From assembly GCF_946190065.1 (NCBI RefSeq), contig NZ_CAMHZD010000003.1:83940-147939 (forward strand): DNA of 64,000 nt. The letters run 5' to 3'. The notes beneath the pieces are model-generated. The model did no database searches. It had not been told where the DNA came from and saw nothing but the letters and a program-made list of their open reading frames with translations. The position numbers and the translations under genes were made by a program. This DNA is from Streptococcus mitis (GTDB taxonomy: Bacteria; Bacillota; Bacilli; Lactobacillales; Streptococcaceae). Below, one piece after another: positions 51,737 to 63,272 of this stretch (its first letter is position 1; every line of letters begins with the position of its first letter).

Positions 51737-52786
51737 TTAAGCCTCTTTCATGGCAAAATAAGCCCGTACTTTTGGAGCCACTTGCGTTCCGAAAAGTTCA
51801 ATAGCTCTCAGAACTTGTTCATGAGGCATGGAACCAAGAGGTAGGTGCAACATAAAGCGGTCCAAACCTAAATCCTCTATCATACGAATCAATTTTTCGG
51901 CCACCTGATCTGGATTGCCCACAAACATAGCACCATTTGGCCCAACTTGCTCCAAATATTGCTCATAACTCAATTCATGCCAGTGTGGACGGTCTTTAGA
52001 AATAGTGTCCACCACTTGCTTGGTCGGATGGAAATAATCTTTCACAGCCTGCTCGCCATCTTCAGCAATCCAACCCCAAGAATGGGCCCCAACCTTTAGT
52101 TCATGACTGGCATGGCCTGCTTCGCTCCCAATCTCACGATAAGCCTGAATCAATTTTTTAAAATAACGAGGATTGTCACCAATAATGGCATAGACAATCG
52201 GTAGACCTGCCTGAGCAATCTTCACTGTTGATTCGACATGACCACCTGTCGCTATCCACAAGGGTAATTTGTCCTGAACTGGACGAGGATAAACTTCTTT
52301 ACCAGAGATTGTTTGGGTCAATCGCCCTTGCCAGTCTATCTTGGTCTTCTCATTGACTAACTGGAGCAAGTCCAATTTCTCATCAAAAAGAGCTTCGTAG
52401 TCTTTTAAGTCATAACCAAACAGGGGAAATGATTCCGTGAAAGAACCCCTTCCAGCAATAATCTCCGCTCGTCCATTTGACAAAGCATCGATGGTCGCAT
52501 ATTGTTGGAACAAACGAATAGGGTCCATGCTCGAGATAATGCTAACTGCACTGGTCAAACGGATTTTCTTGGTATTGACTGCCCCAGCTGCCAGGACGAT
52601 CTCTGGGGCTGATACCGCAAAATCTGCTCGATGGTGCTCACCAATTCCATACACATCCAAACCAACCTTGTCAGCCAGCTCAATCTCTGCCATCAACTGG
52701 CGAATGCGTTCAGCATGACTGTAAGTCTGCCCAGTCCCTTCAAGCACCGTTGTTTCCCCAAATGTTGAAATTCCCGATTCTACCAT
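51737..52786 (-). CDS. LLM-class flavin-dependent oxidoreductase
   Basis: A 349-residue luciferase-like monooxygenase family protein. The TIM-barrel signatures DVYGIGEHHRADFAVSAPEI (about 44-63) and GRAEIIAGRGSFTESFPLFG (about 104-123) are clear. Members use reduced FMN or F420-type cofactors; in Firmicutes FMNH2 is likely. The reaction is unknown. It is read convergently with pullulanase and lies downstream of glmS in the same direction, but after the glmS terminator. Confidence 0.9.
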   Translation of the reverse strand: MVESGISTFGETTVLEGTGQTYSHAERIRQLMAEIELADKVGLDVYGIGEHHRADFAVSAPEIVLAAGAVNTKKIRLTSAVSIISSMDPIRLFQQYATIDALSNGRAEIIAGRGSFTESFPLFGYDLKDYEALFDEKLDLLQLVNEKTKIDWQGRLTQTISGKEVYPRPVQDKLPLWIATGGHVESTVKIAQAGLPIVYAIIGDNPRYFKKLIQAYREIGSEAGHASHELKVGAHSWGWIAEDGEQAVKDYFHPTKQVVDTISKDRPHWHELSYEQYLEQVGPNGAMFVGNPDQVAEKLIRMIEDLGLDRFMLHLPLGSMPHEQVLRAIELFGTQVAPKVRAYFAMKEA

Positions 52787-52873
52787 TGTGATTCTCCCCG
52801 TCTATTTCTTTCCTTCATTTTGAAGAATTATTCTAACACGAAGCTTGACTACAAGCAACCGATTTGCTCACAA

Positions 52874-52903
52874 GAAAAAGCCTAGATAACTAGACTTTTT
52901 TTA
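52874..52903 (-). terminator. glmS terminator
   Basis: Short stem AAAGCCTAG / CTAGACTTT (one mismatch) at about 52877-52897, with a U run on the minus strand. Confidence 0.55.
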
Positions 52904-52905
52904 GT

Positions 52906-54714
52906 TTATTCTACCGTTACTGATTTAGCAAGGTTACGTGGTTTGTCCACATCAAGGCCACGGTGGAGTGTTGCAAAGTAAGCGACCAATTGCGTTGGTA
53001 CAACCATTGAAATTGGCGAGAGGTAAGGGTGTACAGTCGTAAGAACGATGTCGTCTGTATCTTTGGCAACATTCTCTTCTGCGATAGTGAGGACTTTGGC
53101 ACCACGGGCTGCCACCTCTTGGATATTTCCACGAGTGTGGTTGGCAAGGACTGGATCTGACAAGAGGGCCAAAACAGGCGTTCCTTCTTCAATCAAGGCA
53201 ATGGTTCCGTGCTTAAGTTCTCCTGCTGCAAAGCCTTCACACTGGATGTAAGAAATCTCTTTGAGTTTGAGACTGGCTTCCATAGCTACATAGTAATCTT
53301 GACCACGCCCGATGTAAAAGGCGTTGCGAGTTGTTTCAAGAAGCTCACGAACCTTAGCTTCAATAGTTTCTTTCTCTGAAAGAGTTGATTCGATAGACTG
53401 AGCTACGATTGACAACTCATGAACCAAATCAAAGGATTGCGCTTTGGCATTGCCATTTGCTTCTCCGACTGCTTTTGCCAGGAAGGCAAGGGCTGCGATT
53501 TGTGCTGTATAGGCTTTAGTTGATGCCACAGCAATTTCAGGACCTGCATGAAGGAGCATAGTATGGTTGGCTTCTCGTGAAAGAGTCGAACCTGGTACGT
53601 TTGTCACTGTCAAGCTTGGGATTCCCATTTCATTAGCCTTGACCAAAACTTGACGACTATCCGCTGTTTCACCAGATTGGCTGATAAAGATGAAGAGTGG
53701 TTTCTTGCTGAGAAGTGGCATACCGTATCCCCACTCAGAAGAGATTCCAAGTTCAACTGGTGTATCCGTCAATTCTTCCAACATCTTCTTCGAAGCAAAT
53801 CCTGCGTGGTAAGATGTTCCAGCTGCAAGAATGTAAATACGGTCTGCATCTTGAACAGCCTTGATAATAGCTGAGTCTACGACAATTTGACCAGCCTCAT
53901 CTGTGTAGGCTTGGATGAGTTTACGCATAACCGTTGGTTGCTCGTCGATTTCCTTGAGCATGTAGTAAGGATAAGTTCCCTTACCGATATCTGACAAGTC
54001 AAGCTCAGCAGTGTAGCTAGCACGCTCACGACTATTGCCATCATAGTCTTGAACTTCTACACTATCAGCCTTGACGATGACCAACTCTTGGTCATGGATT
54101 TCCATGTACTGGTTGGTCTCACGAATCATAGCCATTGCGTCTGAGCAGACCATGTTGTAGCCTTGTCCAAGACCAATCAAAAGTGGTGATTTATTCTTAG
54201 CCACGTAGATGACTTCAGGATCTTGTGAGTCAACCAAGGCAAAGGCATAAGAACCACGGATGATGTGAAGAGCTTTTTTGAAGGCTTCAAGAACTGACAA
54301 GCCATCTTCTTCCGCAAATTTTCCAATCAAGTGAACAGCGATTTCAGTATCTGTCTGCCCTTTTAAGTGGTGACCAGCAAGGTATTCTTCCTTGATTTCA
54401 AGATAGTTCTCAATCACCCCATTGTGTACCAAGACAAATCGCTCAGTCTCAGAGCGGTGTGGGTGAGCATTGTCCTCAGTTGGTTTTCCATGAGTTGCCC
54501 AACGAGTATGTCCGATACCAGTCGTTCCCTCAACACCAGCTGTCTTAGCAGACAATTCTGCAATACGGCCTACAGCCTTGACTAGATGGTTTTCAGCGCC
54601 ACCTAGGACAAAAATCCCCGCAGAATCATAACCACGGTATTCGAGCTTTTCAAGCCCTTGAATCAAAATATCAGTTGCATTTGTGTTTCCAACAACACCA
54701 ACAATTCCACACAT
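52906..54714 (-). CDS. glmS: Glutamine-fructose-6-phosphate aminotransferase
   Basis: This enzyme makes glucosamine-6-phosphate, the entry point to peptidoglycan amino sugars. 602 residues: an Ntn glutaminase domain with catalytic Cys2 ([15 protein letters not shown]) and [10 protein letters not shown] (about 73), then two SIS sugar-isomerase domains ([14 protein letters not shown], about 347) ending [11 protein letters not shown]. The leader is too short for a glmS ribozyme. Two NagR-like operator sites flank its promoter, so control by amino-sugar levels is likely. Confidence 0.98.
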   Translation of the reverse strand: MCGIVGVVGNTNATDILIQGLEKLEYRGYDSAGIFVLGGAENHLVKAVGRIAELSAKTAGVEGTTGIGHTRWATHGKPTEDNAHPHRSETERFVLVHNGVIENYLEIKEEYLAGHHLKGQTDTEIAVHLIGKFAEEDGLSVLEAFKKALHIIRGSYAFALVDSQDPEVIYVAKNKSPLLIGLGQGYNMVCSDAMAMIRETNQYMEIHDQELVIVKADSVEVQDYDGNSRERASYTAELDLSDIGKGTYPYYMLKEIDEQPTVMRKLIQAYTDEAGQIVVDSAIIKAVQDADRIYILAAGTSYHAGFASKKMLEELTDTPVELGISSEWGYGMPLLSKKPLFIFISQSGETADSRQVLVKANEMGIPSLTVTNVPGSTLSREANHTMLLHAGPEIAVASTKAYTAQIAALAFLAKAVGEANGNAKAQSFDLVHELSIVAQSIESTLSEKETIEAKVRELLETTRNAFYIGRGQDYYVAMEASLKLKEISYIQCEGFAAGELKHGTIALIEEGTPVLALLSDPVLANHTRGNIQEVAARGAKVLTIAEENVAKDTDDIVLTTVHPYLSPISMVVPTQLVAYFATLHRGLDVDKPRNLAKSVTVE

Positions 54715-54750
54715 AGTATATACGACACAGACCAGCTGTGCTTTCTCCTT

Positions 54751-54850
54751 AAAATTGGTATAGTCTAATTCATCTTTTATAGAATCAGCAAAAACAGTAT
54801 ATACTTGTTTCTTTCACTTGTCAAGAGTTAAAATTGGTATAGTTCAAATT
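54751..54850 (-). promoter_or_regulatory. glmS promoter flanked by two NagR-like (dre) sites
   Basis: Minus strand TTGACA (54824-54819), 17-base spacer, TATACT (54801-54796). Two near-identical elements, AAAATTGGTATAGTCTAATT (54751-54770) and AAATTGGTATAGTTCAAATT (54831-54850), flank it. The form ATTGGTNTAG...AAT resembles GntR-type NagR dre operators that control glmS and nag genes in streptococci. Confidence 0.7.
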
Positions 54851-54864
54851 AATATCCTGTAAGC

Positions 54865-54905
54865 AAAAAACTCTGACCAATTAGGATAATCAGTCAGAGT
54901 CCTTT
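54865..54905 (-). terminator. bglA terminator
   Basis: A perfect 8-bp stem ACTCTGAC / GTCAGAGT (54870-54877 with 54893-54900) with an A run on the plus strand, right after the bglA stop on the minus strand. Confidence 0.85.
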
Positions 54906-56285
54906 TTAAAATCCATTATTGTCGCTTAATTCCTTGAACCAGTGCCCTGATTTTTTCAGACGACGTTCTTGCGTTTCCAAGTCTAATTCGACCAAGCCAT
55001 AGCGATTTTTATAACTATTGAGCCATGACCAGCAATCAATAAAGGTCCAAATCAAGTAGCCCTTACAATTGGCTCCATCTTCAATGGCACGGTGAAGTTC
55101 ACCAAGATGACCTTTTACAAAGTCAATACGATAATCATCTTGAATTATTCCATCTTGACGGAATTTTTCTTCCCCCTCAACACCCATACCATTCTCTGTC
55201 AACATCCACTCAATATTGCCATAATTTTCCTTGATATTTTTGGCAATGTCATAAATCCCTTGCTCATAAATCTCCCAGCCACGGTGAGGATTGATTTTAC
55301 GTCCAGGCATCACATAAGGCTCGTAAAAATGTTCTGGTAAGAGAGGACTCTCTGGATGTTTAGCAAATCGAGGTGCCATAACACGCAAAGGTTGATAGTA
55401 GTTGACACCAAGGAAGTCTACCGTATTGTCACGAATGAGCTCCAACTCTTCCTCCGTAGTATCAGGTAAGAGGCCGTGTTCATGCAAGATTTCTACCAAC
55501 TCCTGTGGATAAGTCCCCAAAACAGACGGATCTAAGAAAGATTGGGCCTGAAAAAGGTCCGCAATATGAGCAGCCTTTACATCGGCAGGATGCTGGCTAC
55601 GTGGATAAGCCGGTGTCAAGTTGAGGACAATCCCAATTTTGGAATCAGGCAAGAGTTCATGGCAGGCCTTGACTGCCCGACTGCTAGCCAATTGTGTATG
55701 ATAGGCTACTTTAACGGCTGCTTCCGCATCCACCTTATGTGGATAATGGGCATCGTAAAAATAGCCAAATTCCACTGGAACGATTGGCTCGTTAAAGGTA
55801 ATCCATTGATCCACTAAATCTCCATAAGTCTCAAAACAAAAACGAGCATAGTCTTCATAAGCTGAGACAGTCGCCTTATTTTCCCAACCATCGCCATCTT
55901 CTTGAAGAGCAAAAGGCAGATCAAAATGATAGAGATTGACTAAAAGACGAATTCCTTTAGCCTTAATAGTCTCAAAAACCTTACGATAGAAATCCACACC
56001 TTGAGCATTGACTTTTCCACGCCCTTGTGGAAAAATCCGTGACCATTGAATAGAAGTCCGAAAGGCTGTATGACCAGTTTCTACCAGTAGCTCAATATCC
56101 TGTTCCCAATTTTCATAAAAGGTCGATGTCTTATCTGGACCAATCCCATTATAGTAACGATTTGGCTCCACTTGGTACCAATAATCCCAGAGATTATCTC
56201 CCTTACCGTCACCAGCTACACGTCCTTCTGTCTGTGGTCCAGAAGTAGAGGATCCCCAGACAAAATCCTTTGGAAATCTTAGCAT
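54906..56285 (-). CDS. bglA: GH1 family 6-phospho-beta-glucosidase
   Basis: A 459-residue family 1 glycosidase. It begins MLRFPKDFVWGSSTSGPQTE. The acid/base glutamate is in ITFNEPIVPVEFGY (about 161-174) and the nucleophile glutamate in WMLTENGMGVEGEE (about 359-372). Most streptococcal GH1 enzymes hydrolyse phosphorylated beta-glucosides imported by PTS; a phospho-beta-galactosidase or unphosphorylated substrate remains possible. No PTS gene adjoins it; it is preceded by proS and followed by glmS on the same strand. Confidence 0.92.
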   Translation of the reverse strand: MLRFPKDFVWGSSTSGPQTEGRVAGDGKGDNLWDYWYQVEPNRYYNGIGPDKTSTFYENWEQDIELLVETGHTAFRTSIQWSRIFPQGRGKVNAQGVDFYRKVFETIKAKGIRLLVNLYHFDLPFALQEDGDGWENKATVSAYEDYARFCFETYGDLVDQWITFNEPIVPVEFGYFYDAHYPHKVDAEAAVKVAYHTQLASSRAVKACHELLPDSKIGIVLNLTPAYPRSQHPADVKAAHIADLFQAQSFLDPSVLGTYPQELVEILHEHGLLPDTTEEELELIRDNTVDFLGVNYYQPLRVMAPRFAKHPESPLLPEHFYEPYVMPGRKINPHRGWEIYEQGIYDIAKNIKENYGNIEWMLTENGMGVEGEEKFRQDGIIQDDYRIDFVKGHLGELHRAIEDGANCKGYLIWTFIDCWSWLNSYKNRYGLVELDLETQERRLKKSGHWFKELSDNNGF

Positions 56286-56383
56286 ACATTTACCTCTTTA
56301 TCTACTCATTTTTCCCATTATACAGAAAAAACAAGGTAAAAACTAGTTACATTTTTTCCTTGTTTTTCTTCTGATTATAGTTT

Positions 56384-58249
<1,866 letters not shown>

Positions 58250-59509
58250 TTATCTAAAAAAGAGTCGCATAATGTCATTCCAGGTCACAGCAATCATCAA
58301 GACAACCATGATGACCACTCCGGCCAAGGTGACATAGGTTTCAATTTCTTGTTTCAATGGTTTGCGGCGGATGGCTTCTAGGATATTGAGCACAATCTTA
58401 CCACCATCCAGGGCTGGAATCGGAATAAGATTAAAAATCCCAATATTGATGGAAATTATTGCCAAGAAGTACAAGACATTCTCAATTCCATTTTTAGCAG
58501 CATCACTACTTGCCTTAAAGATGGCAACAGGTCCACCTAGCTTGTTCAAATCCGGTTGGAAAATCAGATTTTTCAGTGCTGAGAGAATTCGGAGGGCCGA
58601 GTCAGCAGCAGTTGTAAAACCACCTACAAACATAGATACAAAATCTGACTTAATCCCCGGTTGAACACCTAGAAGGTAACGACCTTGACTTTCTTCCGGA
58701 CTAACAGTGACTTGTTTGTCACTACCATTTTCAGAAATAGTCACATCCAAGGTCGGGGCCGTCTTATCTTTGGTTTCTGATTCCACAGCCTGAATCAAAC
58801 TTTCCCAGTTGCTAACCTCATGTGAGCCAATTTTGGTAATTTGTGCCGTTTCTGGTACTCCCACCTTAGCCAAGGCCCCTTGGGGCATAATATGGAACTG
58901 GTTGGTATCGACATCTCTGACACCACCCTGCATGAAGATTAAAATCCAGAAAACAACAACCCCTAAGATAAAGTTGTTCATAGGGCCTGCAAAATTAGTA
59001 ATGAGTTTCCCCCAGATAGTCGCATTTTGATATTGAACATCTAAAGGTGCAATCCGAACCTCAGTACCGTCTGCTTCCACAACCGTTGCATCGTGATCCA
59101 CTGCAAATGTTTTTTCTTCTTCCAGAACCAGTCCTTTGATAAAGAGCTTGTCTTCAAAGTCAAATTGGGTCACCTGCATAGGAAGAGCTGTCTGATCCAA
59201 TTTTTTACCTGAGAGATTGATGCGTTTAACCTTACCATCATCAGTAAGCGTCAAACTGACAGGAGTTCCTGTCTTAATTTCAGTTGTATCATCACCCCAA
59301 CCGGCCATGCGAACATAGCCACCCAGAGGCAAGATTCGAATGGTATAGGCCGTCCCATCCTTGCCAATATGAGCAAAGATCTTAGGTCCCATGCCAATGG
59401 CAAATTCACGCACTAGAATCCCTGATTTCTTGGCAAAGTAGAAGTGTCCGAACTCGTGCACCACTACAATAATCCCAAAAACCAGAATAAAGGTTAAAAT
59501 TCCGAGCAT
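58250..59509 (-). CDS. rseP: Site-2 (intramembrane) zinc metalloprotease RseP/Eep
   Basis: A 419-residue membrane protease. The zinc motif is [15 protein letters not shown] (HExxH at 18-22). A PDZ region lies in the middle (about 190-290), and the third zinc ligand is in [11 protein letters not shown] (about 358). The ATG at 59509 gives an N-terminal helix. In enterococci and streptococci Eep cleaves signal-peptide remnants to release peptide pheromones and processes anti-sigma factors. It is 21 bases downstream of cdsA. Confidence 0.96.
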   Translation of the reverse strand: MLGILTFILVFGIIVVVHEFGHFYFAKKSGILVREFAIGMGPKIFAHIGKDGTAYTIRILPLGGYVRMAGWGDDTTEIKTGTPVSLTLTDDGKVKRINLSGKKLDQTALPMQVTQFDFEDKLFIKGLVLEEEKTFAVDHDATVVEADGTEVRIAPLDVQYQNATIWGKLITNFAGPMNNFILGVVVFWILIFMQGGVRDVDTNQFHIMPQGALAKVGVPETAQITKIGSHEVSNWESLIQAVESETKDKTAPTLDVTISENGSDKQVTVSPEESQGRYLLGVQPGIKSDFVSMFVGGFTTAADSALRILSALKNLIFQPDLNKLGGPVAIFKASSDAAKNGIENVLYFLAIISINIGIFNLIPIPALDGGKIVLNILEAIRRKPLKQEIETYVTLAGVVIMVVLMIAVTWNDIMRLFFR

Positions 59510-59530
59510 AGTATTTCCTCCGTCTTTTGA

Positions 59531-60334
59531 TTAAAAGAGCCCAAATAGGTGCATGATTGGAAATACAAGCAACATACTATCGAAACGATCCAAAACACCA
59601 CCATGTCCAGGAATAAATTTCCCAGAATCCTTGACACCAAAGTGACGCTTGATCGAACTTTCTAGTAAATCACCAAATTGTCCAGCAATGCTAAAGAAAA
59701 TAGCAAAGACTGACATCTTGTAAATTCCATACGGAAGAGCAACTGTCCTATCAAACATCATAAAGATGATGGTTACTAAAATCGCACCTAAAATACCACC
59801 CAAGGCACCCTCAAAGGTTTTATTTGGAGAAACCGTTGGAGCCAGTTTCCGTTTACCATAGTTCATCCCAACAAGATAGGCACCACTGTCTGTCGCCCAG
59901 ACGATACATAAGGCTAATAGTGCCTTATCTAAACCTGCAATTCTAGCATCTAATAGAGCATTAAAACCAAAGCCCACGTAGAAACTCATAGCAAGTGGGA
60001 AAACAGCGTCCTCAATCGTATAAGACTTGCTAAAAACAGTCGTTCCTAACATGATTGAAATCAAAACACTATAGGCAACCACATTCCCATCAACTGGTAA
60101 AAAAGTCAGATAATTCTCCAAGGGAATGGTCAAAGCAAAGGTTGCAAAGAGGGTTAAGAGGCCCTCCATAGTCATGGTCTCTAGACCTCTCATCTTCAAA
60201 AGTTCATGCATGGCTAGCATGGCTATGATTCCAATTGCTATCTGAAGCAAGAGGCCCCCAATCATTAAAATTGGTAGGAAAATAGCCAGGGCAATCCCTG
60301 CAAACAAGGTTCTTTTCTGTAAATCCTGTGTCAT
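59531..60334 (-). CDS. cdsA: Phosphatidate cytidylyltransferase
   Basis: This makes CDP-diacylglycerol for phospholipid synthesis. 267 residues with about eight membrane segments. The family signature is visible in full: SSIKRHFGV followed by KDSGKFIPGHGGVLDRFD (about 232-249). It stands 8 bases after uppS, the classical uppS-cdsA-rseP order. Confidence 0.97.
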   Translation of the reverse strand: MTQDLQKRTLFAGIALAIFLPILMIGGLLLQIAIGIIAMLAMHELLKMRGLETMTMEGLLTLFATFALTIPLENYLTFLPVDGNVVAYSVLISIMLGTTVFSKSYTIEDAVFPLAMSFYVGFGFNALLDARIAGLDKALLALCIVWATDSGAYLVGMNYGKRKLAPTVSPNKTFEGALGGILGAILVTIIFMMFDRTVALPYGIYKMSVFAIFFSIAGQFGDLLESSIKRHFGVKDSGKFIPGHGGVLDRFDSMLLVFPIMHLFGLF

Positions 60335-60342
60335 ATTTCCTC

Positions 60343-61101
60343 CTAAACTCCTCCAAATCGGCGATGACGACGATTGTAGGCAAGAATGGCTTCCTGCAAG
60401 GCCGCCTCGTCAAAATCAGGCCACAAGGTATCCGTAAAATAGAGCTCACTGTAGGCTCCCTGCCATGGAAGGAAATTGCTCAAACGCAATTCTCCACTAG
60501 TACGGATAATCAAGTCTGGGTCTCGTAACTCCTTAGGCAAATGCTGGGTGAAGAGATAGTTGCCAATCAATTCCTCTGTGATGTCACCTGGGTTGATTTT
60601 GGCATCTAAAACATCCTGGGAAATCAACTTAAGCGCCTGTGTAATCTCAGCTCGTCCACCATAGTTGAGGGCAAAATTAAGAATCAAACCTGTGTTGTTC
60701 TTAGTCAATTCCTCAGCCTTGGTCAGAGCTTCAAAAGTTTGCTTAGGCAGGCGGTCTGTCTCCCCAATCATTTGAATCTTAACATTATTCGCATGCAATT
60801 CCGGGACATAATTATCATAAAACTCCACTGGCAAGTTCATGATAAACTTGACTTCCTGATCTGGACGGGTCCAGTTTTCTGTAGAAAAAGCATAAACTGT
60901 AATCACCTTGACGCCTAGTTTGTTGGCCGCCTTGGTCACAGTTTGCAATGCTTCCATACCCGCCTTGTGTCCGAAGACTCGCGGTTGCATACGTTTTTTA
61001 GCCCAACGGCCATTCCCATCCATGATGATGCCGATATGAGCAGGAACCTGCGTCGGAACCTCTACTTCCACAGCCTTATCTTTCTTAAAAAATCCAAACA
61101 T
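60343..61101 (-). CDS. uppS: Undecaprenyl pyrophosphate synthase
   Basis: A cis-prenyltransferase that builds the C55 lipid carrier for wall synthesis. 252 residues from the ATG at 61101 (MFGFFKKDKAVEVEV), behind AGGA; a start 18 bases upstream is less likely. Catalytic landmarks are HIGIIMDGNGRWAKKR (about 22-37), STENWTRP (about 80) and RTSGELRLSNFLPWQ (about 200). First gene of the uppS-cdsA-rseP-proS cluster. Confidence 0.97.
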   Translation of the reverse strand: MFGFFKKDKAVEVEVPTQVPAHIGIIMDGNGRWAKKRMQPRVFGHKAGMEALQTVTKAANKLGVKVITVYAFSTENWTRPDQEVKFIMNLPVEFYDNYVPELHANNVKIQMIGETDRLPKQTFEALTKAEELTKNNTGLILNFALNYGGRAEITQALKLISQDVLDAKINPGDITEELIGNYLFTQHLPKELRDPDLIIRTSGELRLSNFLPWQGAYSELYFTDTLWPDFDEAALQEAILAYNRRHRRFGGV

Positions 61102-61175
61102 GATCTTATTCCTATTCAAAAATCTATCGTTTCATTATACCATATTTCCCTATTTTCTTCTATCACTAAGCTATT

Positions 61176-61290
61176 TATACTCTTCGAAAATCTCTTCAAA
61201 CCACGTCAGCTCTATCTGCAACCTCAAAACAGTGTTTTGAGCAACCTGCGGCTAGCTTCCTAGTTTGCACTTTGATTTTCATTGAATATT
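61176..61290 (-). repeat. BOX element (inverted orientation)
   Basis: Plus strand begins TATACTCTTCGAAAATCTCT and ends TTTGATTTTCATTGAATATT. It is the reverse orientation of the other copies. It lies between the upstream end of uppS and a csRNA gene on the same minus strand. Confidence 0.9.
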
Positions 61291-61316
61291 ATTCTCAGGC
61301 ACCAAGCCCATTTTTC

Positions 61317-61411
61317 AAAAAAATAAGCCGCCTGATTGGGCGACTCTATTTTTATAGGGAGATTATTATGAAAAAGTTTTAGGAGTTTAAGTTAAGGTCT
61401 TCTTAACTTAT
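61317..61411 (-). ncRNA. CiaR-dependent small RNA (csRNA), copy A
   Basis: A minus-strand transcript of about 95 bases is predicted. It opens with a stem AAGTTAAG / CTTAACTT, carries AAACTCCTAAAAC (anti-SD) and CATAATAATCTCCC (complementary to a GGGAG..ATTATTATG initiation region), and ends in the terminator GTCGCCCAATCAGGCGGCTT plus U run. The upstream promoter has the CiaR repeat. Size, promoter and motifs match the csRNA (ccn) family of the pneumococcal CiaRH regulon, whose RNAs block translation initiation at targets such as comC. Transcript ends are predicted only. Confidence 0.85.
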
Positions 61412-61417
61412 GAACTT

Positions 61418-61450
61418 AGTATACACTTCCTAGCTTAAAGTTTCCTTAAG
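61418..61450 (-). promoter_or_regulatory. CiaR box and promoter of csRNA A
   Basis: Minus strand: CTTAAG (61450-61445), 5 bases (GAAAC), TTTAAG (61439-61434), 10 bases, TATACT (61423-61418). This matches the CiaR motif TTTAAG-N5-TTTAAG with one mismatch, and the fixed N10 distance to -10. Confidence 0.85.
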
Positions 61451-62018
61451 TATTTTTAAAAATCAAATTTTTCCATTTCTCCTGCCAATTTTTCTTGGAT
61501 AAACGTGTTTGATAGAGTTCCATTCGGTCTTCATTCTCTAAAAAATGAGGAGTTGGACGAACTTGAAAATTCACAATATCCTCGAGTCCATAAGGGGTAA
61601 AAAATTCTAAAGCAGAGTCTTCATTCAAACGGAGCCCAACCGCCGTACACCGTTCTGGATACTTACTCATAGCATCACGAGAGCTAGTATAGGGCGCAGT
61701 ATGAGGACTGTGCTGGTGCATATAGACCTGATTTTTCAATTCCCACTGGTACTGAGGAAAATCCGCTCTCAACTTGTTCTCTATAGCCAGCGTTTCTTCA
61801 TAACTCACATCTGTATCAAAGAAAATGACATCAACATCTGTTTCACAGTCAAAAGGTGGTCTGTCTGACAAGAGATTCCAGATGAAATTTCTGACAGAAC
61901 CTGCTGCCAACCACGAGTCTTTCAGACCAAGATTTCGGATGATAGTCAGAATAGCCATCATATCCGGATTTTCTCTAAATGCATCTAGAATTTCTTGCTC
62001 ATTTTTCACTGTATTCAT
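61446..62018 (-). CDS. Nucleotidyltransferase family protein (DUF925-like)
   Basis: A 190-residue protein of the nucleotidyltransferase superfamily. [14 protein letters not shown] (about 34-47) and [15 protein letters not shown] (about 57-71) give the GS...D-x-D active-site pattern, and the end [20 protein letters not shown] fits the family. The substrate is unknown. It overlaps the 3' end of ruvB by 20 bases, so is translationally coupled. The CiaR box of csRNA A overlaps its last codons. Confidence 0.88.
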   Translation of the reverse strand: MNTVKNEQEILDAFRENPDMMAILTIIRNLGLKDSWLAAGSVRNFIWNLLSDRPPFDCETDVDVIFFDTDVSYEETLAIENKLRADFPQYQWELKNQVYMHQHSPHTAPYTSSRDAMSKYPERCTAVGLRLNEDSALEFFTPYGLEDIVNFQVRPTPHFLENEDRMELYQTRLSKKNWQEKWKNLIFKNT

Positions 62019-62997
62019 ACCCTAAATGTTCGTAAGCCTTAGCGGTCGCAACTCGTCCTGAACGAGTTCGCATGATAAAGCCTTTCTGGATCAGGTAAGG
62101 TTCGTACATATCCTCAACCGTCTCACGCTCTTCAGCGATATTCACAGAAAGAGTTCCTAGACCGACAGGACCGCCGCCATATATCTCAATCATGGTGCGA
62201 AGGATTTTCTGGTCCACATAGTCCAAGCCTTCATGGTCAACATCCAGCATAGTCAGAGCCTTATCGGTAATAACATCATCGATAACCCCATTTCCCATAA
62301 TCTGGGCAAAATCCCGTACACGCTTGAGGAGACGATTGGCAATACGAGGGGTCCCACGACTACGTAAGGCCAGCTCGGATGCTGCCTCATGAGTGATTTC
62401 CATCTCAAAAATATCTGCCGTCCGCTCGACAATTTCCGTCAAATCAGCATGGGCATAATACTCCATATGACCTGTAATCCCAAAACGTGCCCGTAACGGA
62501 TTTGAGAGCATACCAGCCCGAGTCGTCGCACCAATCAAAGTGAAAGGTGGCAACTCCAAATGAACACTGCGACTGCCTTCACCAGCCCCAATCATGATGT
62601 CAATGTAGAAGTCTTCCATGGCACTATAAAGCACCTCTTCCACAGACATGGGCAAGCGATGAATCTCATCAATAAAGAGGACATCTCCCGGCTCTAAATC
62701 ATTCAAAATCGCTACCAAATCACCTGCTTTTTCAATGACAGGACCAGAAGTCTGCTTGAGATTGACTCCCAGTTCATTGGCAATAACAAAGGCCATGGTC
62801 GTTTTCCCCAAACCTGGAGGTCCAAATAAGAGGACATGATCCAGCGCTTCATCCCGCATTTTGGCAGCCTCGATAAAGATTTGGAGCTGGTCCTTGACCT
62901 TATCCTGCCCGATATATTCACGTAAATACTGAGGACGGAGCGTGCGTTCTACTAACTCCTCGTCCCCCATTATCTCATTATCTAAAATTCTACTCAT
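61999..62997 (-). CDS. ruvB: Holliday junction branch migration helicase RuvB
   Basis: The hexameric AAA+ motor that drives branch migration with RuvA. 332 residues: Walker [10 protein letters not shown] (59-67), Walker [12 protein letters not shown] (about 105-115), sensor [14 protein letters not shown] (about 154) and a C-terminal winged helix ending [20 protein letters not shown]. Its promoter is short: TATAAT lies about 10 bases upstream of the ATG. No ruvA is adjacent, common in streptococci. Confidence 0.98.
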   Translation of the reverse strand: MSRILDNEIMGDEELVERTLRPQYLREYIGQDKVKDQLQIFIEAAKMRDEALDHVLLFGPPGLGKTTMAFVIANELGVNLKQTSGPVIEKAGDLVAILNDLEPGDVLFIDEIHRLPMSVEEVLYSAMEDFYIDIMIGAGEGSRSVHLELPPFTLIGATTRAGMLSNPLRARFGITGHMEYYAHADLTEIVERTADIFEMEITHEAASELALRSRGTPRIANRLLKRVRDFAQIMGNGVIDDVITDKALTMLDVDHEGLDYVDQKILRTMIEIYGGGPVGLGTLSVNIAEERETVEDMYEPYLIQKGFIMRTRSGRVATAKAYEHLGYEYSEK

Positions 62998-63035
62998 GGC
63001 TCTATTATATCAAAAAACCAAGCCACAAACAAAAA

Positions 63036-63056
63036 AGCCACCTGATTAGCTGACTC
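63036..63056 (-). terminator. Decayed csRNA-type terminator upstream of ruvB
   Basis: AAAGCCACCTGATTAGCTGACT resembles the AAGCCRCCTGATTGGGYGGC terminators of the two csRNAs here, but the 3' arm has mutated. It points toward ruvB on the minus strand and may be a remnant or insulating terminator. Confidence 0.4.
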
Positions 63057-63074
63057 CCGAGTTTAGCACTTATA

Positions 63075-63121
63075 TGGTATAATATTCTACGGCACTGCTA
63101 CACCGCCTACGAAAGGAGGTG
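63075..63121 (+). promoter_or_regulatory. fst promoter and SD-sequestering stem
   Basis: An extended -10 TGGTATAAT lies at 63075-63083. Transcription should start near 63090. In the leader, CACCGCC (63101-63107) can pair with GGAGGTG (63115-63121), covering the ribosome site, with one G-A mismatch. A 5' stem-loop that hides the SD is a known feature of pAD1 fst. Confidence 0.7.
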
Positions 63122-63124
63122 AGA

Positions 63125-63150
63125 TAGCCCATGATGGATACAATACTTAA
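63125..63150 (+). repeat. Direct repeats DRa and DRb, toxin side
   Basis: TAGCCCATGAT (63125-63135) and GATACAATACTTAA (63137-63150). They recur at 63273-63300. The first covers the fst start codon, so pairing with the antisense RNA would block initiation. Confidence 0.8.
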
Positions 63151-63223
63151 AACTATCATCGGACCAATTGTGGTCGGTGTCGTTCTTCGGCTAGTCGATA
63201 AATGGCTAAACAAGGACAAATAG
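63131..63223 (+). CDS. fst: Fst-family type I toxin
   Basis: A 30-residue peptide starting MMDTILKTIIGPIVVG (ATG at 63131, second ATG at 63134), then VVLRLVDKWLN and a KDK tail. It matches the Fst/Ldr-like pattern: a hydrophobic helix with I-x-P-I-x-V-G, then a W-L and a charged end, as in Fst of plasmid pAD1. Such toxins insert in the membrane and impair division. AAAGGAGGTGAG precedes the start by 11 bases. A shared terminator follows 7 bases after the stop, and an antisense RNA converges on it. Chromosomal relatives of par occur in other Lactobacillales; the role here (stress, stabilisation or none) is unknown. Confidence 0.85.
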   Translation: MMDTILKTIIGPIVVGVVLRLVDKWLNKDK

Positions 63224-63228
63224 TGTCA

Positions 63229-63272
63229 AAAAAGACCCCAAGCTTATTTGGACGTGAGCTTGGGGTCTTTTC
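63229..63272. terminator. Shared bidirectional terminator of fst and its antisense RNA
   Basis: A 15-bp perfect stem AAAAGACCCCAAGCT / AGCTTGGGGTCTTTT (63230-63244 with 63257-63271) gives U runs to both converging RNAs, as in the pAD1 par locus. Confidence 0.9.

Noticed and set aside
54715-54795. glmS ribozyme
   Set aside because: The predicted leader is about 75 bases, too short, and no ribozyme core was seen.
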